Shown here in pieces: positions 34,893 to 43,753 of a stretch of 64,000 bases of DNA. The notes beneath the pieces are model-generated. The model had not been told where the DNA came from, did not search any database, and saw only the letters and a program-made list of their open reading frames with translations. How positions within the stretch are numbered: position 1 is the stretch's first letter; each line of letters starts with the position of its first letter. A program made the position numbers and the translations under genes. Source of the stretch: Croceicoccus mobilis (GTDB lineage Bacteria > Pseudomonadota > Alphaproteobacteria > Sphingomonadales > Sphingomonadaceae); the NCBI RefSeq assembly GCF_001661965.1, contig NZ_LYWZ01000002.1:62001-126000 (forward strand), written 5' to 3'.

Positions 34893-35669
34893 TCAGATCC
34901 CGGCGTACCAGTCGTAACCGATGCGGTCCTCCCAATATCCGCCCTGCCCCTGCCCGATGGGTTTCAGCGAAGGCACGATCTCGATCCCCGTCACATATTT
35001 CGCATGCTTATAGCCAAGCTGCCGCTCCACGCGCAGCCGGATTGGCGCGCCATGGGCGACGGGCAGCATCTCTCCGTTCATGGCCCAGGCCAGGATTGTC
35101 TGCGGGTGGAACGCGTCGATCAGGTCGATCGATTCGTAATAGGGCGTGCCGCGATACAGATCGGCGCAGCGAAACACCGCATAGCGCGCGTCGCTCTTCA
35201 GCCCCGCCGCCTTCAAAAGGGTCGCCAATTGCGGCCCGTGCCATTTGCCGATGGCGCTCCACCCCTCCACGCAATCATGGCGGGTAATCTGGGTACGCGC
35301 GGGCATGGCGCGCAGTTCAGCGATGGAGAGGGACATGGGCCTGTCGACCCTGCCATCGATGGTGAGCCGCCAGTCGGCGAACCCGTTCGCCACATGGGCG
35401 GCATAATCGGGGGTGCCGGGATCGCGCGTGCCATTGGCGCGGAAGCGGGGCGACATCTGCGCTTCGCTATATTCCCGCGCCAGCGCATCGCGGTCCATCA
35501 GCGCGCGCTGCAGCCCCATATTGATCTTCTCGCCAGAGAACAGGATGGAGCGCCCCGTCTCGCTTTCCTGAAACGCGTCACAGCCGGTCAGCACCGTGCC
35601 CGCCATGCCGCCGATCAGGGCGCGGCGGGTGAGGCTGGCCTTATCGCCCGGGTTTTTCTTGTCGCTCAT
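34893..35669 (-). CDS. molybdopterin-dependent oxidoreductase, sulfite-oxidase fold (MsrP/YedY-like)
   Basis: 258 aa. N-terminal twin-arginine signal (SLTRRALIGGMAGTVLTGC) places it in the periplasm, with Cys30 also a possible lipid-modification site. The Moco-ligand cysteine is C133 in RHDCVEGWSAIGKWHG, and YYESIDLIDAFHPQTILAWAMNG and AHGAPIRLRVERQLGYKHAK are the sulfite-oxidase-fold blocks. It overlaps the cytochrome b gene by ATGA, so the pair forms a membrane-anchored reductase. The substrate cannot be told. Confidence 0.88.
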   Translation of the reverse strand: MSDKKNPGDKASLTRRALIGGMAGTVLTGCDAFQESETGRSILFSGEKINMGLQRALMDRDALAREYSEAQMSPRFRANGTRDPGTPDYAAHVANGFADWRLTIDGRVDRPMSLSIAELRAMPARTQITRHDCVEGWSAIGKWHGPQLATLLKAAGLKSDARYAVFRCADLYRGTPYYESIDLIDAFHPQTILAWAMNGEMLPVAHGAPIRLRVERQLGYKHAKYVTGIEIVPSLKPIGQGQGGYWEDRIGYDWYAGI

Positions 35670-36421
35670 GCGCCCTCTCCCCGCTTTTCGGCTGGCACGC
35701 GCCATTTGCCGGTGATCATGGACCGGATCTCGTTGATCGGGCCTGCCAGCACCACCAGCAGCAGGTGCACGACGATGAATGCGACCACCAGCCAGCAGCA
35801 GATGAAATGAATGCTCCGCGCGCTCTGCCTGCCGCCAAACACGTCCAGCAGGAACGGGAACGCCGCGTTCATGCCCGGCGACATGGTGAGGCCGGTGAAC
35901 ACCAGCAGCGGCAGCACAATGAAGATCACGCCGACATAGGACAGCTTCTGCAGGATATTATAGGCTGCCGGATTGTCGGCATCGTGAAAACGCAGTTTCA
36001 GATGCGCCCTGACGTCGGCCCACAAATGACGGGGCGAAACCTCGCGCGCGCGGATGCGCAGGTCGCGGATGACGTGACCGTTCATCAGGCTGAGCAGCAT
36101 GAACAGGGCGAGGTTGAACGCGAACAATAAGGCAAAGGTCAGGTGCCAGCGCCGCGCAAGGGCGAGATTGTAATCGGTCGGGATCGTCATCCAGCCGGGA
36201 AAGCGCGGCGGATCGAGCCACGAAGGATCGTAGTTCGCGCCATAGATACCCCAATACAGATGCGCATGCGCGTTGGAGATCATCAGCCCGCTGCCGATCA
36301 TGATGACGATGGCGAGCACGTTGACCCAGTGCCAGATCCGCGTCGGCAGCCGGTGGCGGCGAATCATTTCGCCCGCTCGGGCGGAGGGGCGGGCACCCCC
36401 GTATGATTCGTCTTCGGCCAA
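35666..36421 (-). CDS. cytochrome b/b6-domain membrane subunit
   Basis: 251 aa with four membrane helices. Haem-ligand histidines are likely in RIWHWVNVLAIVIMIGSG, RRWHLTFALLFAFNLALFM and ARSIHFICCWLVVAFIVVH. It should pass electrons from quinol to the Moco protein encoded downstream. The start is set at TTG 36421 because AAGGAG lies 6 bases upstream; the longer frame from an ATG at 36454 has no such site. Confidence 0.85.
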   Translation of the reverse strand: MAEDESYGGARPSARAGEMIRRHRLPTRIWHWVNVLAIVIMIGSGLMISNAHAHLYWGIYGANYDPSWLDPPRFPGWMTIPTDYNLALARRWHLTFALLFAFNLALFMLLSLMNGHVIRDLRIRAREVSPRHLWADVRAHLKLRFHDADNPAAYNILQKLSYVGVIFIVLPLLVFTGLTMSPGMNAAFPFLLDVFGGRQSARSIHFICCWLVVAFIVVHLLLVVLAGPINEIRSMITGKWRVPAEKRGEGA

Positions 36422-36600
36422 GATGCTCTCCTTATGGGCGCGTGCCCCGTGCATGATACAGCCTAGAGGGCCGCGCGGGATACGTCACCCCAACGCAGTT
36501 CGCCCCGGCTGGAGCCAAGAAATCTGAAAACTTTCTTAGAAAGGGCATTTCAGGGGGTTGCCAGAATCGAAACCCACCCCTATTTGGCGCCCTCCAGAGC

Positions 36601-36677
36601 GCGCCCGTAGCTCAGCTGGATAGAGTACCTGACTACGAATCAGGTGGTCGGAGGTTCGAATCCTTCCGGGCGCGCCA
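36601..36677 (+). tRNA. tRNA-Arg (anticodon ACG)
   Basis: 77 bases including encoded CCA. Acceptor stem GCGCCCG pairs with CGGGCGC; anticodon stem CCTGA/TCAGG encloses loop CTACGAA with anticodon ACG; the T arm carries GGTTCGAATCC. Reads CGU/CGC/CGA after A-to-I editing. Confidence 0.96.
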
Positions 36678-36715
36678 ACTACCCCGCTCCTCTTTGACTA
36701 GAGGGGCGGGGTAGT
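36678..36715 (+). terminator. hairpin after tRNA-Arg
   Basis: ACTACCCCGC and GCGGGGTAGT flank a CTCCTC/GAGGGG-containing inner part, giving a long GC stem directly behind the CCA. It ends the tRNA transcript and may also serve the convergent NUDIX gene. Confidence 0.7.
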
Positions 36716-36765
36716 TGCTTTCTGGGCCCCCGATCGCCTCGATATCAGGCCGCTTCCCCCGAAAA

Positions 36766-37263
36766 TCAGTCGCGCCCCGCCGCAAACCCCGCCTGTAATT
36801 GCGCCAGCAGTCCGCGGTCGAGCGGCGCGAGATCGAGCGAATCGGCCCTGTCGATTTCGACCCAGCCGATTCCCCCACCCTCCAGCGCGGCGGGAATCCC
36901 GTCCCAGATTCGGCAGGTGTAAAGCAGCAATACAATTGCGCGCGGTCCGTTTCCGGCTTCGCCGCCCCGCATTTCATGCACGAAACCGACCGGGCTCAGG
37001 GCTTGCACCGCGATCGTGACACCCAGCTCCTCGGCCAGCTCGCGCACCAGCGCCTGATCGGGCATTTCGCCCGGATCGACCTTACCGCCGGGAAATTCCC
37101 ACTTGTCTGCCAGATGCTTACCCGGCGGACGGCGATGCATCAGCACGCGCCCTTCCCCGTCCAACAGCGCGCCCGCGACCACCAGCATCGGCATCTCGGC
37201 CCCCGCTTCAGCCATGGATCTGGATGAGGGTGTCGGTGCTTTTTTCAGTTCCGGTGACGCCAT
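36766..37263 (-). CDS. NUDIX hydrolase, MutT/(d)CTP-pyrophosphatase-like
   Basis: 165 aa. The Nudix box is GGKVDPGEMPDQALVRELAE plus ELGV (G-x5-E-x7-RE-x-EE-x-G). VLMHRRPPGKHLADKWEFPG is the MutT-type N-terminus, suggesting 8-oxo-dGTP or related nucleotide hydrolysis. ATG 37263; a TTG one codon upstream and an ATG 17 codons downstream (MAEAGAEMPM) are alternatives. Confidence 0.88.
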   Translation of the reverse strand: MASPELKKAPTPSSRSMAEAGAEMPMLVVAGALLDGEGRVLMHRRPPGKHLADKWEFPGGKVDPGEMPDQALVRELAEELGVTIAVQALSPVGFVHEMRGGEAGNGPRAIVLLLYTCRIWDGIPAALEGGGIGWVEIDRADSLDLAPLDRGLLAQLQAGFAAGRD

Positions 37264-37328
37264 CAACTAAATTTTAATCCCTCGGGCACATTTTCAATAT
37301 CGGACCACATGAGGAGGCCCGTTCGACA

Positions 37329-37520
37329 ATGCGAAACACCATTGCAGATCTTTGCCAAGACGAGACCGGGGCGACTGCCATTGAATATGGCCTGATCGCT
37401 GCGCTTATCGCCATTTCGGCAATGTCGGCAATCAGCGCCTTCGCTGACTCGACGATCTTCATGTGGATGTCCGTTTCTAGCAAGACCCTGGATGCTTCGG
37501 GCAACGCGGCTTCGGCCTAG
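37329..37520 (+). CDS. Flp-type IVb pilin
   Basis: 63 aa. Short basic leader, prepilin cleavage region DETGATAIEYGLIAALIAIS with E(+5)-Y(+6) typical of Flp pilins, then one hydrophobic helix. It lacks the second Flp paralogue's TVGN-like tail and ends in SVSSKTLDASGNAASA. AGGAGGCCC lies upstream. No assembly genes (cpaA-F, tad) are in the window. Confidence 0.9.
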   Translation: MRNTIADLCQDETGATAIEYGLIAALIAISAMSAISAFADSTIFMWMSVSSKTLDASGNAASA

Positions 37521-37652
37521 TTTACGAAAAATTCAGTGTTTTCGCATAGGAAGCAAGTGGCTTGATCCAGACTTTGGGGGCACCGGAATTATTTCCGCCA
37601 AACAAGGAAAAAGCTGGGTGAACGTAACGTAATTTTGACCAGGAGACCTACC

Positions 37653-37826
37653 ATGAAGCTTTTCAACGAAATCCTGAACGACGAATCCGGCGCGACCGCA
37701 ATCGAATACGGCCTGATCGCTGCTCTGATCGCCGTGGCTTGCATCACCGCACTGACCGCTGTTGGCAACTCGCTGTCGAACACCTTCGACGAAGTTGACA
37801 CCAGCCTCGCCGGTGCGACCGCCTAA
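37653..37826 (+). CDS. Flp-type IVb pilin (second copy)
   Basis: 57 aa from ATG 37653 (MKLFNEILNDESG), preceded by AGGAGACC. Prepilin site DESGATAIEYGLIAALIAVA; the tail LTAVGNSLSNTFDEVDTS is the canonical Flp form. About 132 bases after the first pilin, so probably independent expression at high level, given the perfect terminator behind it. Confidence 0.93.
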   Translation: MKLFNEILNDESGATAIEYGLIAALIAVACITALTAVGNSLSNTFDEVDTSLAGATA

Positions 37827-37854
37827 GTCGTTCTGACTTCAGGTTACTGAGCGG

Positions 37855-37882
37855 AGGGGCGGCAGGAAACTGCCGCCCCTTT
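37855..37882 (+). terminator. intrinsic terminator after flp pilin
   Basis: AGGGGCGGCAG and CTGCCGCCCCT form an 11-bp perfect stem closed by a GAAA tetraloop, followed by TT. One of the best hairpins in the window. Confidence 0.85.
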
Positions 37883-37957
37883 GTGCTGGTTGGCCCTGCG
37901 ATATGGGGGGCGGCAGTTGGGGGGCGGTCGGTCAGGGACCTGCCCCCTTTTCGCATA

Positions 37958-39475
37958 TCAATAGGTGACGATCTTGACCTTCTGCCCGGCCTGCAGGGTC
38001 GAATTGGTCGTAAGCGAGTTCAGGACGAGGAAGCGCTCCAGCTTGTAATCGTCATAGGCCATGCGGTTGGCGATGCCCTGCAGCGTGTCGCCCGATCTTA
38101 CGGTTATCACGTCGATCTTGCGCGCCTTCACCGCCGATGCTTCGCTGGCCGAAATCCGGCGCATCGATGAATACATCGAATTGAAGATACCCGCGTTCCC
38201 AGCCTGGGTGATGGTGACGAAATGCACCGCCTGGCTACTGGAAAGCTCATAGGCGAAAACCGTTACATCGACCTGACCATTCCCGGAATTGACCCGCGCG
38301 GTGCCATAGGCGGCGGGAAGACCGTTCACCGTGGTCTTGCTGACAGAACTTGGCTGGATCTGCTGCTGCGAATCGCCCGTGACATCGGCGAATGCGGCAC
38401 TCACATAGCTGTCGAGATTGCCGGAATAGGCACGGCTGGTCAGCTGCCCCTTGCCCGACTGGCCGCTGATCGACACCGCCTGCGTGCCGTTCACGAGGAA
38501 ATAGCCATTGGGCGCCTGAAACGCGAATCGCATCACCGGATGGATGAAGCTGCCGCCATCGACGATGCCTTGCTGCGGATCATCGCCATACATCATGCCA
38601 TCGATGGCAGTCAGGAAAGCATCGCGATTGAGCGTCGTGCCGGGCATGCCCTGCGCATCCTGCCGCGCCGCCGAAACGCGGCTGGCGGGGTCGGGGTGGG
38701 TGCTGGCCCATTCGGGGACCTGATTCGATGAACCCATCATCTGCGCGTCGAGCGCATTCTGCTGGGCAAGGCTTTGCAGCACGGTCGACATCGCTATCGG
38801 GTCGTATCCCGCACCCGACAGATAGGCGATGCCCAGATCATCGGCCTGCGATTCCTGGCTACGCGAATATTTGAGAGTGAGAAGCTGCGAACCCTGCATG
38901 GCGAGCTTCTGGCCCGCCTGCCCCAATGCCGAATCGCCCAGCAGCACGCCCGACAGGATCGCACCCACCGCGCCCAGGATCGAATTCTGCTGCGCCGCCT
39001 GCTGGCGCTGCTGCGAATGGCGGGCAGCGACATGGCCGACTTCGTGGCCCAGCACGCCGGCAAGCTCAGCCTCGTTATCCATCAGCGCGACAAGCTGGCG
39101 CGTGGTGTAGATATAGCCGCCGGGGATGGCGAAGGCATTATTGACGTTGGAATTGAGCAGGGTCACCGTATAGGCGTCGCTCGCATTGGCGAGGCCCGAC
39201 TGCATGGCGATGCGCTTGCCGACGCGTTCGACGTAATTGGCCTGCGGCCCGCTATAGGCCCCGCCGAATTCAGCCAGAAGCTGCGGATGGGCCTGTGCCC
39301 CCTGCTGGCGTTCGGCCGATGACATGGTCGGCGCCTGACCCGGCGTGACCGGCGCGGTTGTCGCGCCCACACAGCCTGTCAGCGCCATCGCCAGCGCACC
39401 CACGGAAGCCAGCGCCCCTCCCCTGCGGATACGGGTTCGGGCGTTCGAATGTCGCATTTCGTTCTGGCGGTTCAT
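37958..39475 (-). CDS. M48 family metalloprotease lipoprotein with C-terminal LysM domain
   Basis: 505 aa. Signal with lipobox LTGC (Cys35). The zinc motif HEVGH is at 144-148 and a downstream E (SRSQESQADDLGIAYLSGAG) supplies the third ligand, as in BepA/LoiP-type proteases that act on outer-membrane proteins. A LysM-like peptidoglycan-binding segment (ITVRSGDTLQGIANRM) lies in the last 50 residues. It probably works in periplasmic envelope quality control. Single gene; ATG 39475. Confidence 0.9.
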   Translation of the reverse strand: MNRQNEMRHSNARTRIRRGGALASVGALAMALTGCVGATTAPVTPGQAPTMSSAERQQGAQAHPQLLAEFGGAYSGPQANYVERVGKRIAMQSGLANASDAYTVTLLNSNVNNAFAIPGGYIYTTRQLVALMDNEAELAGVLGHEVGHVAARHSQQRQQAAQQNSILGAVGAILSGVLLGDSALGQAGQKLAMQGSQLLTLKYSRSQESQADDLGIAYLSGAGYDPIAMSTVLQSLAQQNALDAQMMGSSNQVPEWASTHPDPASRVSAARQDAQGMPGTTLNRDAFLTAIDGMMYGDDPQQGIVDGGSFIHPVMRFAFQAPNGYFLVNGTQAVSISGQSGKGQLTSRAYSGNLDSYVSAAFADVTGDSQQQIQPSSVSKTTVNGLPAAYGTARVNSGNGQVDVTVFAYELSSSQAVHFVTITQAGNAGIFNSMYSSMRRISASEASAVKARKIDVITVRSGDTLQGIANRMAYDDYKLERFLVLNSLTTNSTLQAGQKVKIVTY

Positions 39476-39637
39476 CGGGAGCGGCTCCTCTTGCTCTTGT
39501 GTTCAGGCAGGGGCCATGGCGCACATGCGCCCGCATGCGAATGCGGGCGGCGCCATTAGTCCCCAGTGACCCATAGAACAGGAATATGAGCGGCTTTGTT
39601 CCCGAACCGGCCGTGAACGGCAGGTCGAACGCGCGGC

Positions 39638-40597
39638 TTAGAAACTCTCGCCGATCTTGAGGAAACGCTCCGCCCGGCGGCTGCGCAGATCGGCCGCATC
39701 AAGGCCCGAAAGCCCCGCCAGCTCTTCCCGGATCGCAGCGCCCAGCCCCAGCGCGGTCGCCGCCGGATCGCGATGCGCGCCGCCCAGCGGTTCGTTCACG
39801 ATGCGGTCGATCACGCCCAGCTTCTTCAGGTCCTGCGCCGTCACCTTCATGGCTTCGGCCGCTTCGGGCGCCCTTTCGGCAGTGCGCCACAGGATCGAGG
39901 CGCAGCCTTCCGGCGAGATCACGGAATAGACGGCGTTTTCCAGCATCAGCACGCGTTCGGCAGCCGCCAGCGCGACCGCGCCGCCCGATCCGCCTTCACC
40001 CACGATGGTCGCGACCATCGGGACCGGCAGGTCAAGGCAGGCCTGCGTCGCGCGGGCGATGGCCTCGGCCTGTCCGCGCTCCTCCGCCTCGATCCCCGGA
40101 AACGCGCCCGAGGTATCGACCAGCGTGACGACCGGCAGGCCGAAACGCCCTGCCATCTCCATCAGGCGTGCGGCCTTGCGATAGCCTTCGGGCTTGCCCA
40201 TGCCGAAGTTGTGCTTGAGCCGCGACTGGACGTCATTCCCTTTTTCATGCCCGATCAGCATGACCTTGGGCCCGTCCTTCAGCGTGGCGAAGCCACCCAG
40301 GATCGCTTGGTCGTCGCCATAATTGCGGTCGCCGCCCAGCGCGACGAAATCGTCGCATAAATGCGCGACGTAATCGCGAAAATGCGGGCGCTGCGGGTGC
40401 CGGGCGACCTGCGTTTTCTGCCAGGGGGACAGGTTGCGATAGATCTGCGCCAACTGCGCGGACGCCTTTTCCTCAAGCCGTGCGACCTCGCCGTCGATAT
40501 CGACATCGACATCGCCCTTTGCGGCGGTGTCGCGCAGCGACTTGATCTGCGCTTCCAGCTCGGCCAGCGGCTTTTCGAATTCAAGATAGGAAATCAT
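39638..40597 (-). CDS. accA: acetyl-CoA carboxylase carboxyltransferase subunit alpha
   Basis: 319 aa. [21 protein letters not shown] is the AccA N-terminus; [40 protein letters not shown] and [20 protein letters not shown] are conserved. It pairs with AccD to form malonyl-CoA. It follows xerD by 48 bases. Confidence 0.96.
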   Translation of the reverse strand: MISYLEFEKPLAELEAQIKSLRDTAAKGDVDVDIDGEVARLEEKASAQLAQIYRNLSPWQKTQVARHPQRPHFRDYVAHLCDDFVALGGDRNYGDDQAILGGFATLKDGPKVMLIGHEKGNDVQSRLKHNFGMGKPEGYRKAARLMEMAGRFGLPVVTLVDTSGAFPGIEAEERGQAEAIARATQACLDLPVPMVATIVGEGGSGGAVALAAAERVLMLENAVYSVISPEGCASILWRTAERAPEAAEAMKVTAQDLKKLGVIDRIVNEPLGGAHRDPAATALGLGAAIREELAGLSGLDAADLRSRRAERFLKIGESF

Positions 40598-40645
40598 CGC
40601 CTCGCGCTAGCCTCACTCGCCGCGCTGGGCAAGAGGCTGCGGCCA

Positions 40646-41548
40646 TTACCCCCGTGCGAGCGGGTGGCGCTGGTTCACCAGCTGCACCAGCCGCGCGGCA
40701 TCGACATGGGTGTATATCTGCGTTGTCGAGATATCGGCATGGCCCAGCAATGTCTGGAGTACGCGCAGATCCGCTCCGCCCTCCAGCAGATGGGTGGCAA
40801 AGGCATGGCGCAGCACATGCGGGCTGATCGCCGATGGCGGAATGCCGGCCCGTCCGGCCAGCGCCTTCAGCAGCTGGAACAGGCGAACCCGGCTGATATG
40901 TCCGGTGCGCGACGGGAACAGGTAACGCGCCCCCTTTTCACTATTCGCTGGCACGACGCGCACCGCCAGCCAGCGCGACAGCGCCTGCCGCGCGCGGGTA
41001 GATACCGGGACCATGCGCTGTTTCCCGCCCTTGCCCGTGATGGTGAGCAGCGGCGCATCGCGCGGAACGGCGGCCATGGGCATCGACACCAGCTCTGTCG
41101 CGCGCAGGCCCGATCCATAAAGCATTTCGAGAAGCGCGAGCATCCGCACCGCTTCGGGCTTTTCGCTTTGTGCTTCTTCTTCGGCCGTCGCGAACAGGGT
41201 CTCGACCTGCGCGTGAGTCAGCACCCGGGGCAATGGGCGGCGGGTTCGCGGGCGCGGCAGGGCGTCGGACGGGTCATCCTCGCGCAGCCCTTCATCGACG
41301 AGGAAACCGAAGAATTGCCGCAAGGCCGAACAGCGGCGGGCAAGGCTGCTGGGCGCAAGCTCCGCCCATTCGCCGCCAAGACCCGAGAGCGCATCGCCAT
41401 CGGCATGAACGAGATCGGGAACCGCCTCCCTCGCCGCATCGAGATCGCGGCGATAGGCGGCCAGCGTATTCAGCGCCGCGCCGCGCTCTGCCGCGAGATG
41501 GGCGATGAATTCGTCGATCACGGCCCGCGTCGTGGGTGCCGCGTTCAT
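40646..41548 (-). CDS. xerD: site-specific tyrosine recombinase XerD
   Basis: 300 aa. N-terminal SAM-like core-binding domain (to about 100), then the catalytic domain with R (GSGLRATEL), K (ITGKGGKQRMVPV), H-x-x-R (HVLRHAFATHLL), H (LLGHADISTT) and Y (TQIYTHVDAA). Normal length, beside accA, and without any mobile-element context, so it is the chromosome-dimer resolvase partner rather than an integrase. Confidence 0.92.
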   Translation of the reverse strand: MNAAPTTRAVIDEFIAHLAAERGAALNTLAAYRRDLDAAREAVPDLVHADGDALSGLGGEWAELAPSSLARRCSALRQFFGFLVDEGLREDDPSDALPRPRTRRPLPRVLTHAQVETLFATAEEEAQSEKPEAVRMLALLEMLYGSGLRATELVSMPMAAVPRDAPLLTITGKGGKQRMVPVSTRARQALSRWLAVRVVPANSEKGARYLFPSRTGHISRVRLFQLLKALAGRAGIPPSAISPHVLRHAFATHLLEGGADLRVLQTLLGHADISTTQIYTHVDAARLVQLVNQRHPLARG

Positions 41549-41552
41549 GGGC

Positions 41553-43472
41553 TTATCCGCGCGCGACCGCCTCTGCGGCGATCATGCGGGCCTCAGCCTC
41601 AAGCCCTGCGGCATTGAGGGCGGAGACGATGTGATAGAGATGCAGCGGCGTCATTTTTTCCCAGCTCGACCCCTGCATGCCAAGCCCTGCGAGATAGCTG
41701 ACCAACACGCGGTTGCGACGATCCCCTGCGCGCGAAATCGCGCGGGTCCACGCGCTCTGGCGGGCAAGGTCGAAACCCATCACGCCCGACAATTCACTCA
41801 CCTTCGCATCGGTCATGCGGCCAAGCCCGGCAAGACCGGCAACAAGGAACTGCGATTTCCTCTGCCCGTCGGAGGGATCCTCGTCCATGAAGCTGCGCAC
41901 CGCGCTTTCGGCGATCAGCCCATCGCTACCGGGCGAAGCGACAGCAAGCTGGGCCCAGCCCAGCGACCCTTCCTCCACCACGCCTGCCCAGCGCATCGCA
42001 TTACGATCAAGGCCCGCTGCCAGCATGGCCGCGATCAGATCGCCCGCGTCATCGGCGTAATCGGCCGCCACCGGCATGCGCGCCGCGGCATAGGCGGTCA
42101 GCGCGATACGGCCATAGCGGCCAGCTTCGTCGCCATCGGCCCAGATGTCCTGCAGCGCGGCAATGCGTTCCGCCCCGGTGCCGACATAGGCTTCGCGCAA
42201 TTGCACGGCGCGCGTGGCGGCATCGCCCGAAAGCTCTGCATCGTCATAGATCTGCGCATAGAGATCGACCATCGCCGCGCTCGACAGCAGGCCGCGCCCG
42301 CCCGCGACATCCGCAGCCGCAGCGCGCTGCACGATGCCGACCGACGGCGAAATCGCTGCCATCAGCAGGTAAGGCGAACCGCTCTTCGCCATCAGCCCCT
42401 CGGGGATTTCGGCCCCGGTGGCCGTCGCCAGCGAAAAGCGCCAGGGGGTGAGATTCTCGACCTCCTCCCACTCCAGCGTGACGGCGCGGCGCTGCTGCCC
42501 CGCGGCGCCTGCGAATTTCTGGGCGAGCAGCGCGTCGAACTGCCCCTCGCCGCCGCGGCGGACCATGCGCTCGATCCGGTCCATGCCGCCGCTTTCGCCC
42601 GAATAGGTCGAGCAGATGCCGCGCAGCAGGTTCCAGTTGTCAGTGTCCCGGTCTGCGCCGAACAGGCGAATCATCGGGCAGGTGCCGATGAAATCGCCGC
42701 TGCCGATATAAGCGCCATAGGCGGCATCGATCATCGGCGGCGTGTAATTCGCGGTGTCGACCTCCTGCACCATGGCGCGCGCGATCTGCGCCTCACCCAT
42801 GCGGTTGAGGAGAGCAGCGCGCAGGGCGGCAAATTCCACCCCGTCCATGCCGGCCGGCGCTTCCATCCGGCTCGCCAATGCGCGGCGCAGCAGTATATGG
42901 CCCCAGCGCGAAACCAGCGGGCCTTTCGTGCCTGCCAGAACATTGCGCACGAATGCGGCGCGCGTGCCCGAGAGCGCGTCATTGCCCATGCCGCCTTCTT
43001 CTGCATCCAGCAGGCCGACGCGCGCGGTCGAACGGCGGGCGGCAGGCGGAATGTCAAAGCTGGGCTTGAGACCGAGAAGCTCGTCGAGCTCGTCGGTGTC
43101 CATCTCGTCCAGCTCCTCGATCGAGGGGAGCCGTTCGAGCAGGCGGCGCGCGGCCTCGGCCCGGCTCAGGGTCGGGCGCTCATCCGCGGGGCCTTCGGGC
43201 AGGGGCTGGACGACCGGCTGCGAGGAGCCGCCCGTATTGCCATCCGGGGCGGGTACCGGCGCGGGACCGGGCGTGGGTGTCGTGGTCGGTCGCGGCGCGG
43301 GGCGCGGCGCGGGCGTCGGGCGCGGCGCAGGGGCCGGAGCGGGGGCCGGAGCGGGCGCGGGATCGTCGAAACCGGGTGGCAGCAGCGATTCGGGCGCCTG
43401 CTGCGCCATCACCATCGCGACCGGGGTCACGGCGACCGCAGCGGCCAGCATCAGGCGCGTTCGCATCTTCAT
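41553..43472 (-). CDS. large secreted or periplasmic protein of unknown function
   Basis: 639 aa. Signal peptide (MKMRTRLMLAAAVAVTPVAM...AQQ) is followed by a Pro-Ala linker, residues about 38-75, made of (PA)n and R-P-T-P repeats. The rest is alpha-helical and repetitive (ARMAPVAADY-like segments, LRGIC, YAAARMP), resembling tetratricopeptide-type scaffolds, though no motif is definite. Its stop is 4 bases from xerD and its start overlaps the small membrane gene (ATGA). Confidence 0.7.
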   Translation of the reverse strand: MKMRTRLMLAAAVAVTPVAMVMAQQAPESLLPPGFDDPAPAPAPAPAPAPRPTPAPRPAPRPTTTPTPGPAPVPAPDGNTGGSSQPVVQPLPEGPADERPTLSRAEAARRLLERLPSIEELDEMDTDELDELLGLKPSFDIPPAARRSTARVGLLDAEEGGMGNDALSGTRAAFVRNVLAGTKGPLVSRWGHILLRRALASRMEAPAGMDGVEFAALRAALLNRMGEAQIARAMVQEVDTANYTPPMIDAAYGAYIGSGDFIGTCPMIRLFGADRDTDNWNLLRGICSTYSGESGGMDRIERMVRRGGEGQFDALLAQKFAGAAGQQRRAVTLEWEEVENLTPWRFSLATATGAEIPEGLMAKSGSPYLLMAAISPSVGIVQRAAAADVAGGRGLLSSAAMVDLYAQIYDDAELSGDAATRAVQLREAYVGTGAERIAALQDIWADGDEAGRYGRIALTAYAAARMPVAADYADDAGDLIAAMLAAGLDRNAMRWAGVVEEGSLGWAQLAVASPGSDGLIAESAVRSFMDEDPSDGQRKSQFLVAGLAGLGRMTDAKVSELSGVMGFDLARQSAWTRAISRAGDRRNRVLVSYLAGLGMQGSSWEKMTPLHLYHIVSALNAAGLEAEARMIAAEAVARG

Positions 43473-43648
43473 GCCCGGCCCTCCAGATTGTCGCTTGTCC
43501 CGGAAATGGGAATATCCTTTTCGATCAGGTGCTTTTCCTCATACCCGCCATCGGACCAGGCATAAGCCAGCAGCCCCGCCAGCAGCAATGCCAAGGCGAG
43601 CCAGACATATTTCTTTCGCGTGCTTCGGGGAGAAATCACCGTCACCAT
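43469..43648 (-). CDS. small single-pass membrane protein
   Basis: 59 aa. Basic N-terminus (SPRSTRKKYVW) followed by one helix (LALALLLAGLLAYAW), then a polar tail. The orientation predicts N-in. It overlaps the start of the 639-aa gene and is probably its partner. No family recognised; ATG 43648 is the best of several starts. Confidence 0.6.
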   Translation of the reverse strand: MVTVISPRSTRKKYVWLALALLLAGLLAYAWSDGGYEEKHLIEKDIPISGTSDNLEGRA

Positions 43649-43753
43649 ATCAATTGCTTTGCGCGTATCCCATCGCCTCGGGGCCCGTCCGGATCGAAGC
43701 GGCAGCAAGGGCGCGCTTGCATGACGGGTTAGCCCAACTATAGGCGTGGCTCA

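Noticed and set aside
40646-41548. Tyrosine recombinase as a sign of an integrated element
   Set aside because: Length, motifs and accA neighbourhood are those of the housekeeping XerD; no attachment repeats or mobile genes are near.
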